NCBI GenBank assembly: GCA_046330255.1
Contig: JAXLTC010000002.1
Coordinates: 930,001 to 994,000, forward strand
DNA from: JBBSBL01 sp046330255
Lineage (GTDB): Bacteria; Actinomycetota; Thermoleophilia; Solirubrobacterales; Solirubrobacteraceae
Direction: 5' to 3'
Length of the DNA stretch: 64,000 bases
The translations under genes and the position numbers were made by a program. Numbering within the stretch: the first letter of the stretch is position 1; every line of letters begins with the position of its first letter. The notes beneath the pieces were generated by a model. It searched no databases. It saw nothing but the letters and a program-made list of their open reading frames with translations, and had not been told where the DNA came from. Below, in pieces: positions 15,926 to 24,904 of this stretch.

Positions 15926-17137
15926 GTGCCCCGCTCCCCCATACGCGTCGCGGTCGTCGCCGAGTACTACCCGCGCGCCGCCGACCCCGTGCTCGGCGTC
16001 TGGGCCCACCGCCAGGCGCTTGCGGCGCGCGAGGCGGGCGCCGACGTGCGCGTGCTGGCGCTGCACCGCCCGGTGCCCCCGCGCGCCGCGCTGCGCGCCC
16101 GCGACCGCCGCGCGCTCGCCGCCCCGCTGCGCCAGCCGCGCCGGGCCCTGATCGACGGGATCCCGGTCGCCTACGTGCCGTTCGCCGCGCCGCCGCGCTG
16201 GCGCAGCTACGGGAGCTGGGGGGCGTGGGCGGCGCCGACGCTGGCGATCGCCCTGAGGCGCCTGCATGCCGCGTGGCCGTTCGACCTCGTCCACGCGCAC
16301 TACGCGGCTCCCGCGGGCGATGCCGTCCGGCGCGCGCGCACGGGCACGCCGTACATCGTCTCGGTGCACGGCGGCGACGTGCTCGGCGAGTGGGCGCGCG
16401 CGGGCGCGGGGCTGCACGCGGTCGAGCGCGGCCTGCGGGGCGCGCGGCTCGTGCTCGCCAACAGCGCGGGCATCGAGCGCCGGGCGCGAGCGCGCGGGGC
16501 GCGCGAGGTGCGTGTCGTGCACCTCGGCACCGACCTGCCGGCCGAGGCGACCACCGCCCGCGCGGCGCCGCCCGTGATCGCGACCGTGGGCCACCTCGTG
16601 CCGCGCAAGCGCCACGCCGACGTGATCCGCGCGATCTGGCTGCTGCGGGACCGCCATCCGCTGCTGCGCTACTCGATCGTCGGTGACGGCCCCTCCGCGG
16701 GCGACCTCGCCGCGCTCGCGGCGCGGCTGGGAGTGGCGGACCGGGTCGACTTCCGCGGCGCGCTCCCGCCGGCCGCAGCGGCGGCCGCGGGACGCGCCGC
16801 CTGGCTGTTCGCGATGCCGAGCGTGGACGAGGCGCTGGGCATCGCCTACCTGGAGGCGATGGCCGGGGGAACCCCCGCGATCGGCTGCATCGGCGAGCCG
16901 GGGCCGGAGGACATCGCCGCGGCCGGCTGGGGGATACGGCTGGTGCCGCCCGCCGACATCGAGGCGCTCGCCGCCGAGATCGACGGGCTGCTGCGTGACG
17001 AGCGGGCGCGGCGCGAGGCCGGGCGCCGGGCGCGCGAGACCGTCTCGCGCGCGTTCACGTGGGATCTCTGCGGCCGTGCGACGGTGGAGGCCTACCGCCT
17101 CGCCGCGGCGGGCGGCGGATCGCCTCCGCGAGCGTAA
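15926..17137 (+). CDS. GT4-family glycosyltransferase
   Basis: GT-B enzyme of 403 aa. It has VAVVAEYYPRAADPVLGVWAHRQ at its N-terminus in the usual order, LVHAHYAAPAG, and SVHGGDVLG at the acceptor cleft. The donor domain has TVGHLVPRKRHADVI and VDEALGIAYLEAMAGGTP. GTG 15926 is used; the longer frame from 15629 is antisense-like sequence within the toxin gene. It follows the toxin gene by 2 bases and may be read through from it. Confidence 0.9.
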   Translation: MPRSPIRVAVVAEYYPRAADPVLGVWAHRQALAAREAGADVRVLALHRPVPPRAALRARDRRALAAPLRQPRRALIDGIPVAYVPFAAPPRWRSYGSWGAWAAPTLAIALRRLHAAWPFDLVHAHYAAPAGDAVRRARTGTPYIVSVHGGDVLGEWARAGAGLHAVERGLRGARLVLANSAGIERRARARGAREVRVVHLGTDLPAEATTARAAPPVIATVGHLVPRKRHADVIRAIWLLRDRHPLLRYSIVGDGPSAGDLAALAARLGVADRVDFRGALPPAAAAAAGRAAWLFAMPSVDEALGIAYLEAMAGGTPAIGCIGEPGPEDIAAAGWGIRLVPPADIEALAAEIDGLLRDERARREAGRRARETVSRAFTWDLCGRATVEAYRLAAAGGGSPPRA

Positions 17138-17190
17138 CTTCGGCCGCCGGGGCCCGTTGATAGGTCCTGAGTGGCGTGCGCGCGCCCTGC

Positions 17191-17196
17191 TAGCGT
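17191..17196 (+). promoter_or_regulatory. Putative -10 box TAGCGT with a 50-base leader
   Basis: TAGCGT lies 50 bases before ATG 17247, which has a GAAGG Shine-Dalgarno-like sequence at 17239-17242 and beyond. This is the leader-bearing arrangement seen before other exported-protein genes in the window. Confidence 0.3.
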
Positions 17197-17246
17197 GTCG
17201 CCGCGCTCGCCGCCGCCCCCGTCCCCGTCAGCGGCTCGAAGGTCCA

Positions 17247-17834
17247 ATGCGCAAGCTCCTCCTCAGGACAACGCTCCTCGGCTGTCTCGGCGCGGCGCTG
17301 CTCGCGCCCGCGACCGCGGCCGCCGACCCGGTCCAGGACTGCTCAACCAACGGCACGCTCACCAAGCGCTACTCCGCGGGCGAGCTCGCCTCCGCGCTGC
17401 GGTCGATGCCGGCCGACGTCAAGGAGTACACCGACTGCTACGACCAGATCCGGCGCGCCCAGCTGGCAGCCGCCGCGGGCGGCGGCACGCGGTCGCACCG
17501 GAAGTCCTCCGGCTCGGGCGGCGGCCAGGGCGGCTCCGGCACCGGGGGCGGGTCCGGCGGCTCAACGGGCTCCGGGTCCGGATCGGCCGGGCACGCCGGG
17601 CACGCCGGGCACGGCCGGGCCGGCTCCGCGGGCGCGAGCCGGGTGCCGGACGGCGGCGCGCAGCCCGTCAGGATCGGCGACCGCACGGTCACGCCCGGCA
17701 CCTCCGGACTGAGCGCCGCGGGCGCCGACGTCCCGACGCCGCTCGTGGTGGTGCTTGCGCTGCTCGCCGCGGGCGGTCTCGCCTTCGCCGCGACGCGGAT
17801 CCGCTCCCGTGTCGCAGATCGCCGAGGCGCATAG
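17247..17834 (+). CDS. Exported, membrane-anchored small protein with Gly/Ser/His linker
   Basis: A 195-aa protein of unknown function. Residues 1-27 are a Sec-type signal (LLLRTTLLGCLGAALLAPATAAADP). A folded segment with two cysteines (QDCSTNGTLTKRYSAGELASAL ending near TDCYDQI) follows. Then comes a low-complexity Gly/Ser linker with AGHAGHAGH repeats, and a C-terminal helix (PLVVVLALLAAGGLAFAAT) ending in Arg residues. The arrangement suggests an outward-facing domain tethered by both ends. Its last 26 bases overlap the start of the O-antigen ligase gene, so they are co-translated. Confidence 0.78.
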   Translation: MRKLLLRTTLLGCLGAALLAPATAAADPVQDCSTNGTLTKRYSAGELASALRSMPADVKEYTDCYDQIRRAQLAAAAGGGTRSHRKSSGSGGGQGGSGTGGGSGGSTGSGSGSAGHAGHAGHGRAGSAGASRVPDGGAQPVRIGDRTVTPGTSGLSAAGADVPTPLVVVLALLAAGGLAFAATRIRSRVADRRGA

Positions 17835-19863
17835 GGCCGGGCCCTCGGGGGCCTCGCCGGGGCCGCCCGCGGACCGGATCGCCGGAGACCTCCTCGTCGG
17901 GGCCGGCGTGGCCACGGCGCTGTGCGCGACCGCGTTCGGCGCCCAGGGCGGCACCACGCTCTCGAGCGTGACGGCGACGGAGATCGCCGCCGTGCTGGTC
18001 GCGGCGGCGCTGGTGGTGGCGGCGCTGGTGCGCGGACCGTCGGCCCGCCCCCGGGGCGCCTGGCCCGTGCTGCTGCTGTTCGCGCTGGCCGCGCTGTGCG
18101 CGCTCTCGATCCTGTGGGCGGTCGAGCCCTCGGACGCATGGCTCGAGGCGAACCTCACGTTCGCGTACGCCGCGACGCTCGGCGCCGGCGTCGCGCTGGT
18201 GCGCCTCGCTCCCGGACGCTGGCGGGGCATGGCCGGGGGCGTGCTCGCCGCGACGCTGATCGTCTCAGCCGCGGGCCTCGCGACGAAGGTCTTCCCCGCC
18301 TGGCTGGCGACGGACGAGATCTCCGCGCGCCTGCGCGAGCCGTTCGGCTACTGGAACGCAGTCGGGCTGATGGCCGCGCTCGGGGTCCCCGGCTGCCTGT
18401 GGCTCGGCACGCGCCCCGGGCGCGACCGCTGGTCGGCCGCCGCCTACCCGGCGCTCGGGCTCCTGCTCCTGGTGGTCCTGCTGTCCTACTCGCGCGGAGC
18501 GCTGCTGGCGCTGGGCATCGGCGCCGGCATCTGGGTGGCGCTCGTCCCGCGCAGGCTGCGCGCGCTGGCGATGCTGGCCGTCGCGAGCGCCGGCGCCGGC
18601 CTCCTCGCGGCGTGGACCTTCGCCCAGGACGCGCTGAGCACCGACCGGATCCCGCTCGCCGCGCGCGACGCCGCAGGCCACGATCTCGGCTGGCTCGCGC
18701 TGGCGCTGCTGGCCGCGCTGGCGCTGGCCGGGCTGGGGGTGGACACGATCCGCGCGCGCCGCCCGCTGACGGCGGCCGGGCGCCGCCGCGCCGGCACGGC
18801 GGCGCTCGTCGCGCTCGCGCTGCTGCCCGTCGCCGGAACGATCGCGCTCGCCGCCTCGCAGCGCGGCCTCACGGGCTCGATCTCCCACGCCGCCGACCGC
18901 CTCACCGACCCGGACGCGAAGGTCCCGAGCAATGAGCCGGGGCGGCTGACCGCCGTCGGGAGCGTCCGCGCCCAGTACTGGGACGAGGCGCTGCGCGTGT
19001 TCTCCGACCATCCGTGGCGGGGAGTCGGCGCCGGCGGCTACGCGACGGCCCGCGCCCGCTACGCGAAGGCGGACCTGGAGGTGCGCCACGCGCACGGCTA
19101 CGTGGTGCAGACGCTCGCGGACCTCGGGCTCGCCGGCCTCGCACTGAGCCTGGCGGCGCTCGCGGCATGGCTCGTGGCCGCAGCGCGGGCCACCGGCCTG
19201 GGGCGCGGAGCGCGCGGGCGCCCGTGGAGCGCCGAGCGGATCGCGCTGGTCTCGCTGGCCGCAACCGTTGTCGTGTTCGGCGTCAGCTCGTTCGTCGACT
19301 GGACCTGGTCGATCCCCGCGGTCGCGATGCTCGCGCTGCTGTGCGCCGGCTGGGTGGCCGGCCGCGGAGCGCTCGACGCCCCGGCGAGCCATGCCCCGCC
19401 CCGGCCGGCGGGCCGGGCCCGGACCGAGCGCCGCGTCGCGACGGGCGCGCTGGTCGCGATCGCGCTCGCGCTCGCGTGGGCGATGTGGCAGCCGCTGCGC
19501 TCGCAGGACGCCTCGGACGCCGCGCTCGCCGCGCTCGAGCGCGGCGACCCCGCCGCGGCCGCCGCCGACGCGCGCACGGCGCACGATCGCAACCCGCTGT
19601 CGGTGGAGCCGCTGTTCGACCTCGCGGTGATCGAGCAGTCGCGCGGCGACCTCCTCGCGGCGCAGGCGGCGCTGCGTGACGCGGTGGCGCTGCAGCCGGC
19701 AAACCCGGAGACGTGGCGCTCGCTCGGCGAGCTCGAGCTGACGGCGCTGCGCGATCCGCGCGCGGCGCTCGCGCCGCTCGCCGCCTCGCTCTACCTCGAC
19801 CCGCGCTCGCGCGAGGGCCTCGCGGCCTACGCCGCGGCGAGGCGCGGCGTTGCGGGCGGCTGA
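17809..19863 (+). CDS. O-antigen ligase/polymerase-like membrane protein with C-terminal TPR region
   Basis: A 684-aa polytopic protein of the Wzy/WaaL (O-antigen ligase) superfamily, which joins or polymerises lipid-linked glycans outside the membrane. About 12 hydrophobic segments span residues 25-560. The Wzy_C-like periplasmic loop has PWRGVGAGGYATARARYA and the conserved His pair in VRHAHGYVVQTLADLGLAGL. Residues 590-684 are soluble and helical with TPR character (DPAAAAADARTAHDRNPLS, VALQPANPETWRSLGELEL). I start at GTG 17809, overlapping the previous gene by 26 bases; the frame is open from 17755. Confidence 0.85.
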   Translation: MSQIAEAHRAGPSGASPGPPADRIAGDLLVGAGVATALCATAFGAQGGTTLSSVTATEIAAVLVAAALVVAALVRGPSARPRGAWPVLLLFALAALCALSILWAVEPSDAWLEANLTFAYAATLGAGVALVRLAPGRWRGMAGGVLAATLIVSAAGLATKVFPAWLATDEISARLREPFGYWNAVGLMAALGVPGCLWLGTRPGRDRWSAAAYPALGLLLLVVLLSYSRGALLALGIGAGIWVALVPRRLRALAMLAVASAGAGLLAAWTFAQDALSTDRIPLAARDAAGHDLGWLALALLAALALAGLGVDTIRARRPLTAAGRRRAGTAALVALALLPVAGTIALAASQRGLTGSISHAADRLTDPDAKVPSNEPGRLTAVGSVRAQYWDEALRVFSDHPWRGVGAGGYATARARYAKADLEVRHAHGYVVQTLADLGLAGLALSLAALAAWLVAAARATGLGRGARGRPWSAERIALVSLAATVVVFGVSSFVDWTWSIPAVAMLALLCAGWVAGRGALDAPASHAPPRPAGRARTERRVATGALVAIALALAWAMWQPLRSQDASDAALAALERGDPAAAAADARTAHDRNPLSVEPLFDLAVIEQSRGDLLAAQAALRDAVALQPANPETWRSLGELELTALRDPRAALAPLAASLYLDPRSREGLAAYAAARRGVAGG

Positions 19864-19898
19864 GGGCCATTCGCCTGCCGCGCGCCGGCCGCCGAGGC

Positions 19899-20525
19899 TC
19901 AGCGCGTGGATCGCCAGGACGCCTTCCGCGCCGAGGCGAGCAGCGTCTCGCGCAGGAGCGGAAGCCCGCCGGCCGCTCGGACCGACACGTCCTCGAAGCC
20001 GAACTGCTCGAGGGTGGAGCGCAGCGAGCGGCGCGTGTAGAAGCGCAGGTGGTCGCCGAGCGGGTCGAAGTGGCGCTCGAAGGAGCCGGTCGCGATCGCG
20101 ACCGAGCGCAGCCGCCCGTGGCTCGGCGTGGTCAGCAGCAGCCTCCCGCCGGGTGCGAGCACGCGCCGTGCCTCCGAGAGCCAGGCGGCCGTATCGGCGA
20201 CGTGCTCGATCACCTCGCCGGCGTGGACGACGTCGAAGGCGCCGTCCTCGAGCGGCAGCGGCCCCTCGATCGGCACGAGCCGCACGTCGAGGCCGGGGTG
20301 CGCCGCGCGGGCGCGCTCGACGGCGATGCTCGCCACGTCGGCCGCGACCACCCGGGCGCCCGCGGCGGCCGCCGCGGCCGCGGTGTGGCCGAGCCCGCAG
20401 CCGAGATCGAGGACGCGCAGCCCCGGCTCCAGGCGACCCAGCAGGAACGCCTCCCGCCGCCGCGCCTCGGCGTCGGGCGGCACGTCCGGGAGCCGCGCCC
20501 ACAGCTCCTCGTAGTGCTCGCGCAC
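19899..20525 (-). CDS. Class I SAM-dependent methyltransferase
   Basis: A 208-aa Methyltransf_11/UbiG-like enzyme. Motif I is VLDLGCGLGHTAAAAAAAG, the acidic residue is in VVAADVAS, and motif II is VVHAGEVIEHVADT, followed by RVLAPGGRLLLTTPSHGRL. It starts at GTG 20525, 19 bases after the stop of the sugar-phosphate transferase, and is probably in the same operon. The substrate is likely a glycan or lipid-linked sugar (inference). Confidence 0.85.
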   Translation of the reverse strand: MREHYEELWARLPDVPPDAEARRREAFLLGRLEPGLRVLDLGCGLGHTAAAAAAAGARVVAADVASIAVERARAAHPGLDVRLVPIEGPLPLEDGAFDVVHAGEVIEHVADTAAWLSEARRVLAPGGRLLLTTPSHGRLRSVAIATGSFERHFDPLGDHLRFYTRRSLRSTLEQFGFEDVSVRAAGGLPLLRETLLASARKASWRSTR

Positions 20526-20544
20526 CGGGTTCGGCGGCGCAGCG

Positions 20545-22104
20545 CTAGAACGCGCCCCGGCGGCGGATCACCGCGGGCACCGTCTTCAGCAGAATCACGA
20601 GATCGAGCGCGATCGACCAGCGCTCGAGGTAGAGGAAGTCGAGCCGGACGAGGTCGTCGAAGTCGAGCTCGGAGCGCCCTGACACCTGCCACAGGCCGGT
20701 GATCCCGGGCAGCACCAGGTAGCGCTTCTTGTGCCAGTCGTCCAGGCGCTCGAAGTCGCGCGTCGGGAGCGGGCGCGGCCCGACGAGCGACATGTCGCCG
20801 CGCAGCACGTTGATCAGCTGCGGCAGCTCGTCGATCGAGTAGCGGCGCAGGACGCCGCCGACCCGGGTGACGCGCGGGTCCTCGCGGATCTTGAACAGCG
20901 CGCCGTCAGCCTCGTTCAGCTCCTCGAGGTCCGCCTGGCGCTCGTCCGCGTCGGTGCGCATCGTGCGGAACTTCAGGCACGAGAACGGCTCGCCACCCAT
21001 GCCCGGGCGCTTGGAGCGGTACAGGACCGGGCCGCGCGAGGTGAGCCTGATCGCCAGCGCGCATGCGAGCAGCAGCGGGCTCAGCACCACGACCAGCAGC
21101 GTGGCGCCGACCAGGTCGAACGCGCGCTTGAGCGCGAAGTCGAGGCCCTCGAACACCGGCGGCTTGAGCGTGAACAGCGGAAGCGACTGGCCCGGCACGA
21201 ACTCCGCCCGCTGCAGCAGGATCTCCATCGTGGTCGGCGCGACGTGGACCGCGACCCCGCGCTGGTGGCAGTAGTCCGCCAGTTCCACGGCGCGCTGCTG
21301 GGGGAACTCGGGGTCGGCGATCACGACGTCCTGGATCCCCTCGTCGGCCAGCACCGCGTGGATGTCATCGAGGCGGCCGACCGCGCGCAGCCCGCCCTGC
21401 GGGCGGCCGTCCGGCGAGACGCAGCCGACGACCTCGACCGGGAGCCGCGGCGCATCCTCGAGCGCGCGGCCGACGAACTCCGCGTGGCGCCCGCCGCCGA
21501 CCACCAGCGCGCGTCGGCGAAAGCCGGCGCGCTCGAGCAGCGCCCCGGTCACCTGGGCATGGAGCCAGCGCAGGAAGCCGACGTAGACGGTCGCGAAGAA
21601 GAGCGAGCCGTAGAAGACGTAGTAGCTCTGGAACTTCTGGCCGTCGGCGAGCGCGAAGATCACCATCACGACCGTCGCCTGGAAGAGCGCCGTGACGATC
21701 CGCGGCAGGCCGGGACGGCGCGCGCGCTCGGCATAGAGATCCGAGCGCGCGAACAGCAGCACGGTGACGAGGTAGGCAAACCCGATGTAGGACTGCGTCT
21801 GGTCGAGCACGTCGCGGAAGACGAAGCTGCCCTGCAGCCCGGTCTTGACCCCGAGCGCGGTGAAGATCGCCAGGAAGAGCGCGACGTAGTCGCTCAGCAG
21901 CAGCGAGATGATCCGCGCGCCGCGCCGGAGCGTCTCGAGGCGCAGCAGGAAGGAGAACGCCGGGGGGCGCTTGCGCCGCACGTCGCGCCGCGGCAGCGCC
22001 ACGAGCGCGGGCGATCCCGCGCTGTCCGGCTCGGCGGCCGGGGCAGGAGCCTCCGGCTCGGTTCTCACTGGCTCTGCCTCACTTGGCGCATCCCTGCGGG
22101 ACAA
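20545..22104 (-). CDS. Polyprenyl-phosphate sugar-1-phosphate transferase (priming glycosyltransferase)
   Basis: Begins glycan synthesis by moving a sugar-1-phosphate to undecaprenyl phosphate. The 519-aa protein has an N-terminal four-helix membrane block (ISLLLSDYVALFLAIFTAL onwards), a central CoA-binding-like Rossmann domain (ALVVGGGRHAEFVGRAL) and a C-terminal bacterial sugar transferase domain from about residue 325. That domain has KRAFDLVGATLLVVVLSPLL, LKFRTM, RVTRVGGVLRRYSIDELPQ, NVLRGDMSLVGPRPLP and PGITGLWQVSGRS. The start is uncertain: TTG 22104 or GTG 22068. Confidence 0.93.
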   Translation of the reverse strand: MSRRDAPSEAEPVRTEPEAPAPAAEPDSAGSPALVALPRRDVRRKRPPAFSFLLRLETLRRGARIISLLLSDYVALFLAIFTALGVKTGLQGSFVFRDVLDQTQSYIGFAYLVTVLLFARSDLYAERARRPGLPRIVTALFQATVVMVIFALADGQKFQSYYVFYGSLFFATVYVGFLRWLHAQVTGALLERAGFRRRALVVGGGRHAEFVGRALEDAPRLPVEVVGCVSPDGRPQGGLRAVGRLDDIHAVLADEGIQDVVIADPEFPQQRAVELADYCHQRGVAVHVAPTTMEILLQRAEFVPGQSLPLFTLKPPVFEGLDFALKRAFDLVGATLLVVVLSPLLLACALAIRLTSRGPVLYRSKRPGMGGEPFSCLKFRTMRTDADERQADLEELNEADGALFKIREDPRVTRVGGVLRRYSIDELPQLINVLRGDMSLVGPRPLPTRDFERLDDWHKKRYLVLPGITGLWQVSGRSELDFDDLVRLDFLYLERWSIALDLVILLKTVPAVIRRRGAF

Positions 22105-22197
22105 CGGTACCGGGCGCCGGATGTAGCGGGCAACCCCGCCGTGCCCGGCGCCAGCGGGCCCCCTGGAAGAGGCCGCCGGCGGCGGCCCGGGCGGCTC

Positions 22198-23142
22198 TCA
22201 GCCGGCGCCCACCAGCGCCTCGACCCCCGCCTGGTCGATCGTGCGCCGCAGCCCCTCGCGCAGATCCACCTCCGGGGCCCAGCCGAGCAGCTCCCGCGCG
22301 AGCGTGATGTCCGGCTGGCGAACCTGCGGGTCGTCGGTCGGCAGCGCCTCGTGGATGATCTCGGAGCGCGATCCGGTGATCTCGATGACGGTCTGCGCCA
22401 GCTCGAGGAGCGTGAACTCGTCCGGGTTGCCGACGTTCACCGGCCGGTGCACGCCGGACTCCGCGAGCGCGATCATGCCCGCGATCAGGTCGGAGACGAA
22501 GCAGAACGAGCGCGTCTGCGATCCGTCGCCGAAGACCGTCAGCGAGCGGTCCTGAAGCGCCTGGCGCAGGAACGTCGGGATCGCGCGCCCGTCGTGCGGG
22601 CGCATGCGCGGGCCGTAGGTGTTGAAGATCCGGATGATCGCCGTGTCGACGCCCTGCTGGCGGTGGTAGGCCATCGTCAGCGCCTCGGCGTAGCGCTTCG
22701 CCTCGTCGTAGACCCCGCGCGGCCCGATCGGATTCACGTGGCCCCAGTAGGACTCCGGCTGGGGATGCACCTCGGGGTCGCCGTAGACCTCCGAGGTGGA
22801 GGCGACGAGCACCCGCGCGCGCTTCTGCTTCGCCAGGCCGAGCGTGTGATGGGTACCGTAGGACCCGACCTTGAGCGTGTGCAGGGGGAGCCGCAGGTAG
22901 TCGATCGGCGACGCGGGCGAGGCCAGGTGGTAGACGACATCGACGTCGTCCTCCACGAAGTAGGGATCGATGATGTCCAGATTGAGGTGCGCGAAGTCGG
23001 GATGACGGATGTGCTGGATGTTCGCGAGCGAGCCCGTCTCGAGGTTGTCGACGCAGATGACCTTGTGGCCGCGGCGCAGGAGTTCCTCGCACAGGTGCGA
23101 GCCCAGGAACCCGGCGCCGCCGGTGACGAGCGCGGTTGACAT
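22198..23142 (-). CDS. UDP-glucuronate decarboxylase (UDP-xylose synthase) family SDR
   Basis: Converts UDP-glucuronate to UDP-xylose, or a related nucleotide-sugar conversion. The 314-aa extended SDR has TGGAGFLGSHLCEELLRRG, the UXS-typical LASPASPIDY and STSEVYGDP, catalytic Tyr145 and Lys149 in YDEAK, and RIFNTYGPRM. These are hallmark UXS positions. ATG 23142 follows TACCCT by 7 bases. The nucleotide-sugar dehydrogenase at 11341 could supply its substrate if it acts on UDP-glucose. Confidence 0.9.
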   Translation of the reverse strand: MSTALVTGGAGFLGSHLCEELLRRGHKVICVDNLETGSLANIQHIRHPDFAHLNLDIIDPYFVEDDVDVVYHLASPASPIDYLRLPLHTLKVGSYGTHHTLGLAKQKRARVLVASTSEVYGDPEVHPQPESYWGHVNPIGPRGVYDEAKRYAEALTMAYHRQQGVDTAIIRIFNTYGPRMRPHDGRAIPTFLRQALQDRSLTVFGDGSQTRSFCFVSDLIAGMIALAESGVHRPVNVGNPDEFTLLELAQTVIEITGSRSEIIHEALPTDDPQVRQPDITLARELLGWAPEVDLREGLRRTIDQAGVEALVGAG

Positions 23143-23149
23143 GGCGCGC

Positions 23150-23155
23150 AGGGTA
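23150..23155 (-). promoter_or_regulatory. Putative -10 box TACCCT for the UDP-glucuronate decarboxylase gene
   Basis: Minus-strand TACCCT is 7 bases before ATG 23142. Its TA (23154-23155) is also the TA of a weaker plus-strand TAGGCG facing the gene at 23173. The two start codons are 30 bases apart. Confidence 0.5.
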
Positions 23156-23172
23156 GGCGACGGCGGTATGCG

Positions 23173-24720
23173 ATGCGCATGACGGCGCCGGTGTTGCGCA
23201 GCTTCGGTGTCGTGCTCGCGCTGCTCGCTGCGTCCTCGGCGAGCGCCGTCGCGGACCAGTCCAACGGCCGCCTGCGGCTCCGGCAGATGGGCACCGCGAC
23301 CCGCCCGACGGCGATCTCCGCGCCGCGGGGGGAGACGCGCCGCGTCTTCGTCGCCGAGCAGACCGGCCGGGTGGTCGTGCTGGCGGGCGGCCGGCGCACG
23401 GGAACGTTCCTCGACCTGACCGGCAAGGTCTCGCCCGTCGGGGCGAGCCCAGACGACTACTCCGAGCAGGGCCTGCTGGGGCTCGCCTTCGCGCCGGACT
23501 ACGCGACCTCGCGGCGCCTCTACGTCGCCTACACGCGCAAGGCCGATGGAGCGCTGGTGGTCGAGGAGCACCTGCGCTCGGCGAGCAACCCGGACGTGGC
23601 CGAGGGCGCGCCTAACCGGACCGTGATCGGCCCGATCCCGCACCCCGGTGAGACGAACCACAACGGCGGGGCGCTCGCGTTCGGCCCGGACGGGCGGCTC
23701 TACGCGGGCGTCGGCGACGGCGGCGGGGACGGCGACCCGCGCGGCAACGCCCAGAACGTCGCGGTCCAGCTCGGCAAGATCCTGCGCTACGACGTCTCCG
23801 GCCCGACCGTCGTGCCGGCGGGCTCGGGGATCCCGGGCGCGGCTCCCGGGGTGTGGGACTACGGCCTGCGCAACCCGTGGCGCCTCTCGTTCGACAGCGC
23901 GACCGGCGACCTCTACATCGCCGACGTCGGGCAGGACCGCTACGAGGAGATCGACGTCGAGCCCTCCGGCTCGGGCGGGGCGCGCAACTGGGGCTGGAAC
24001 GCTTGCGAGGGTCTGCATCGCTACGCGCCCGCCGGCGCCCCGGCGCCCGGGGAGTGCGGCCTCTACCAGGCCCCGGCGCTCGAGTTGTCGCACGCGAGCA
24101 GCGTGTGCGCGATCGTCGGCGGGCGGGTCGTGCGCGACCCGTCCTTCGCCGGCTCGGCCGCCGACATGCGTGGACGCTTCGTCTACGGGGACTGGTGCGG
24201 GGGCTGGATCGCGAGCTTCCGCTGGGCGGGCGGCCGCGCGACGGACGTGCGCCGCGAGGACGGCCTCGTCGTGTCGGGGCTGACCACGTTCGGCCGCGAC
24301 GGCGCCGACCGCATCTACGTGGCCTCCGGACGGGGGCCGGTGTACCGGATCGAGCCCGTTCCGGGCCCGGGCCGCGAAGCCGGGCCGAACCCCGCGGTGC
24401 GGGGCGCCGCCGTTCGCCTCGGCTCGCGCGTGCGGCTGCACAAGCGGCGCTGGGTCCTGCTGTCGGTGGGCTGCCCGCGGGTCAACCGCCTCGGCTGCCG
24501 GGGCCGCGTCGTGCTCGCCTACCGGCGGGTGCGGCTCGGGAGCGCGACGTTCGGGCTCCGCGCGGGCCGGACCGGCCGCGTCCGGGTCCGGATCTCGCGC
24601 CGCGGCCTGCGCGCGCTGCGCCACCGGCGGCGCGCCGGCATCCGGATCGAGGCCGCGACCCGCGACGCCGCCGGCAGGCGCAGGGTGGCCCGCGGCTCGC
24701 GGCTGCTGCGGATGCGCTGA
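23173..24720 (+). CDS. Secreted PQQ-dependent sugar dehydrogenase-like beta-propeller
   Basis: A 515-aa exported protein of the soluble aldose (glucose/sorbosone) dehydrogenase family. A signal peptide covers residues 1-27. The six-bladed propeller has TAISAPRGETRRVFVAEQTG, GLLGLAFAPDY, ETNHNGGALAFGPDGRLYAG and DYGLRNPWRLSF, where the conserved His and Arg bind PQQ in known members. Residues from about 410 form a separate basic domain with two Cys (VGCPRVNRLGCRGRVVLAY) and a run of Arg-rich beta-like repeats. ATG 23173 and 23179 are both in frame. Confidence 0.88.
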   Translation: MRMTAPVLRSFGVVLALLAASSASAVADQSNGRLRLRQMGTATRPTAISAPRGETRRVFVAEQTGRVVVLAGGRRTGTFLDLTGKVSPVGASPDDYSEQGLLGLAFAPDYATSRRLYVAYTRKADGALVVEEHLRSASNPDVAEGAPNRTVIGPIPHPGETNHNGGALAFGPDGRLYAGVGDGGGDGDPRGNAQNVAVQLGKILRYDVSGPTVVPAGSGIPGAAPGVWDYGLRNPWRLSFDSATGDLYIADVGQDRYEEIDVEPSGSGGARNWGWNACEGLHRYAPAGAPAPGECGLYQAPALELSHASSVCAIVGGRVVRDPSFAGSAADMRGRFVYGDWCGGWIASFRWAGGRATDVRREDGLVVSGLTTFGRDGADRIYVASGRGPVYRIEPVPGPGREAGPNPAVRGAAVRLGSRVRLHKRRWVLLSVGCPRVNRLGCRGRVVLAYRRVRLGSATFGLRAGRTGRVRVRISRRGLRALRHRRRAGIRIEAATRDAAGRRRVARGSRLLRMR

Positions 24721-24778
24721 GGACGCAGGGGGTTCGCTCGGTGCGAGTGGGCGCCTCGAGAGCGCAGCGTCCTGCTCT

Positions 24779-24797
24779 GTGGTCGCAGGGCGACCAC
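24779..24797. terminator. Hairpin between sugar dehydrogenase and ferritin genes
   Basis: Perfect 8-bp arms (GTGGTCGC and GCGACCAC) flank a 3-base loop, 58 bases after the dehydrogenase stop. There is no T tract, as is common for actinobacterial intrinsic terminators. A role as terminator is likelier than as ferritin operator, but unproven. Confidence 0.4.
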
Positions 24798-24862
24798 CAG
24801 GTAGGACGGTGGCTCGGGTCGCCGCCGCCCGCGCCCGGGCGCATCCGGCGCGGCCCGCCGCC

Positions 24863-24868
24863 TAGGAT
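24863..24868 (+). promoter_or_regulatory. Putative -10 box TAGGAT for ferritin
   Basis: TAGGAT lies 36 bases before ATG 24905. The leader carries an AGGAG Shine-Dalgarno sequence at 24894-24898. Confidence 0.4.
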
Positions 24869-24904
24869 CGGCGCCAGACCGTCACCCTCGCACCAGGAGA
24901 CCCG

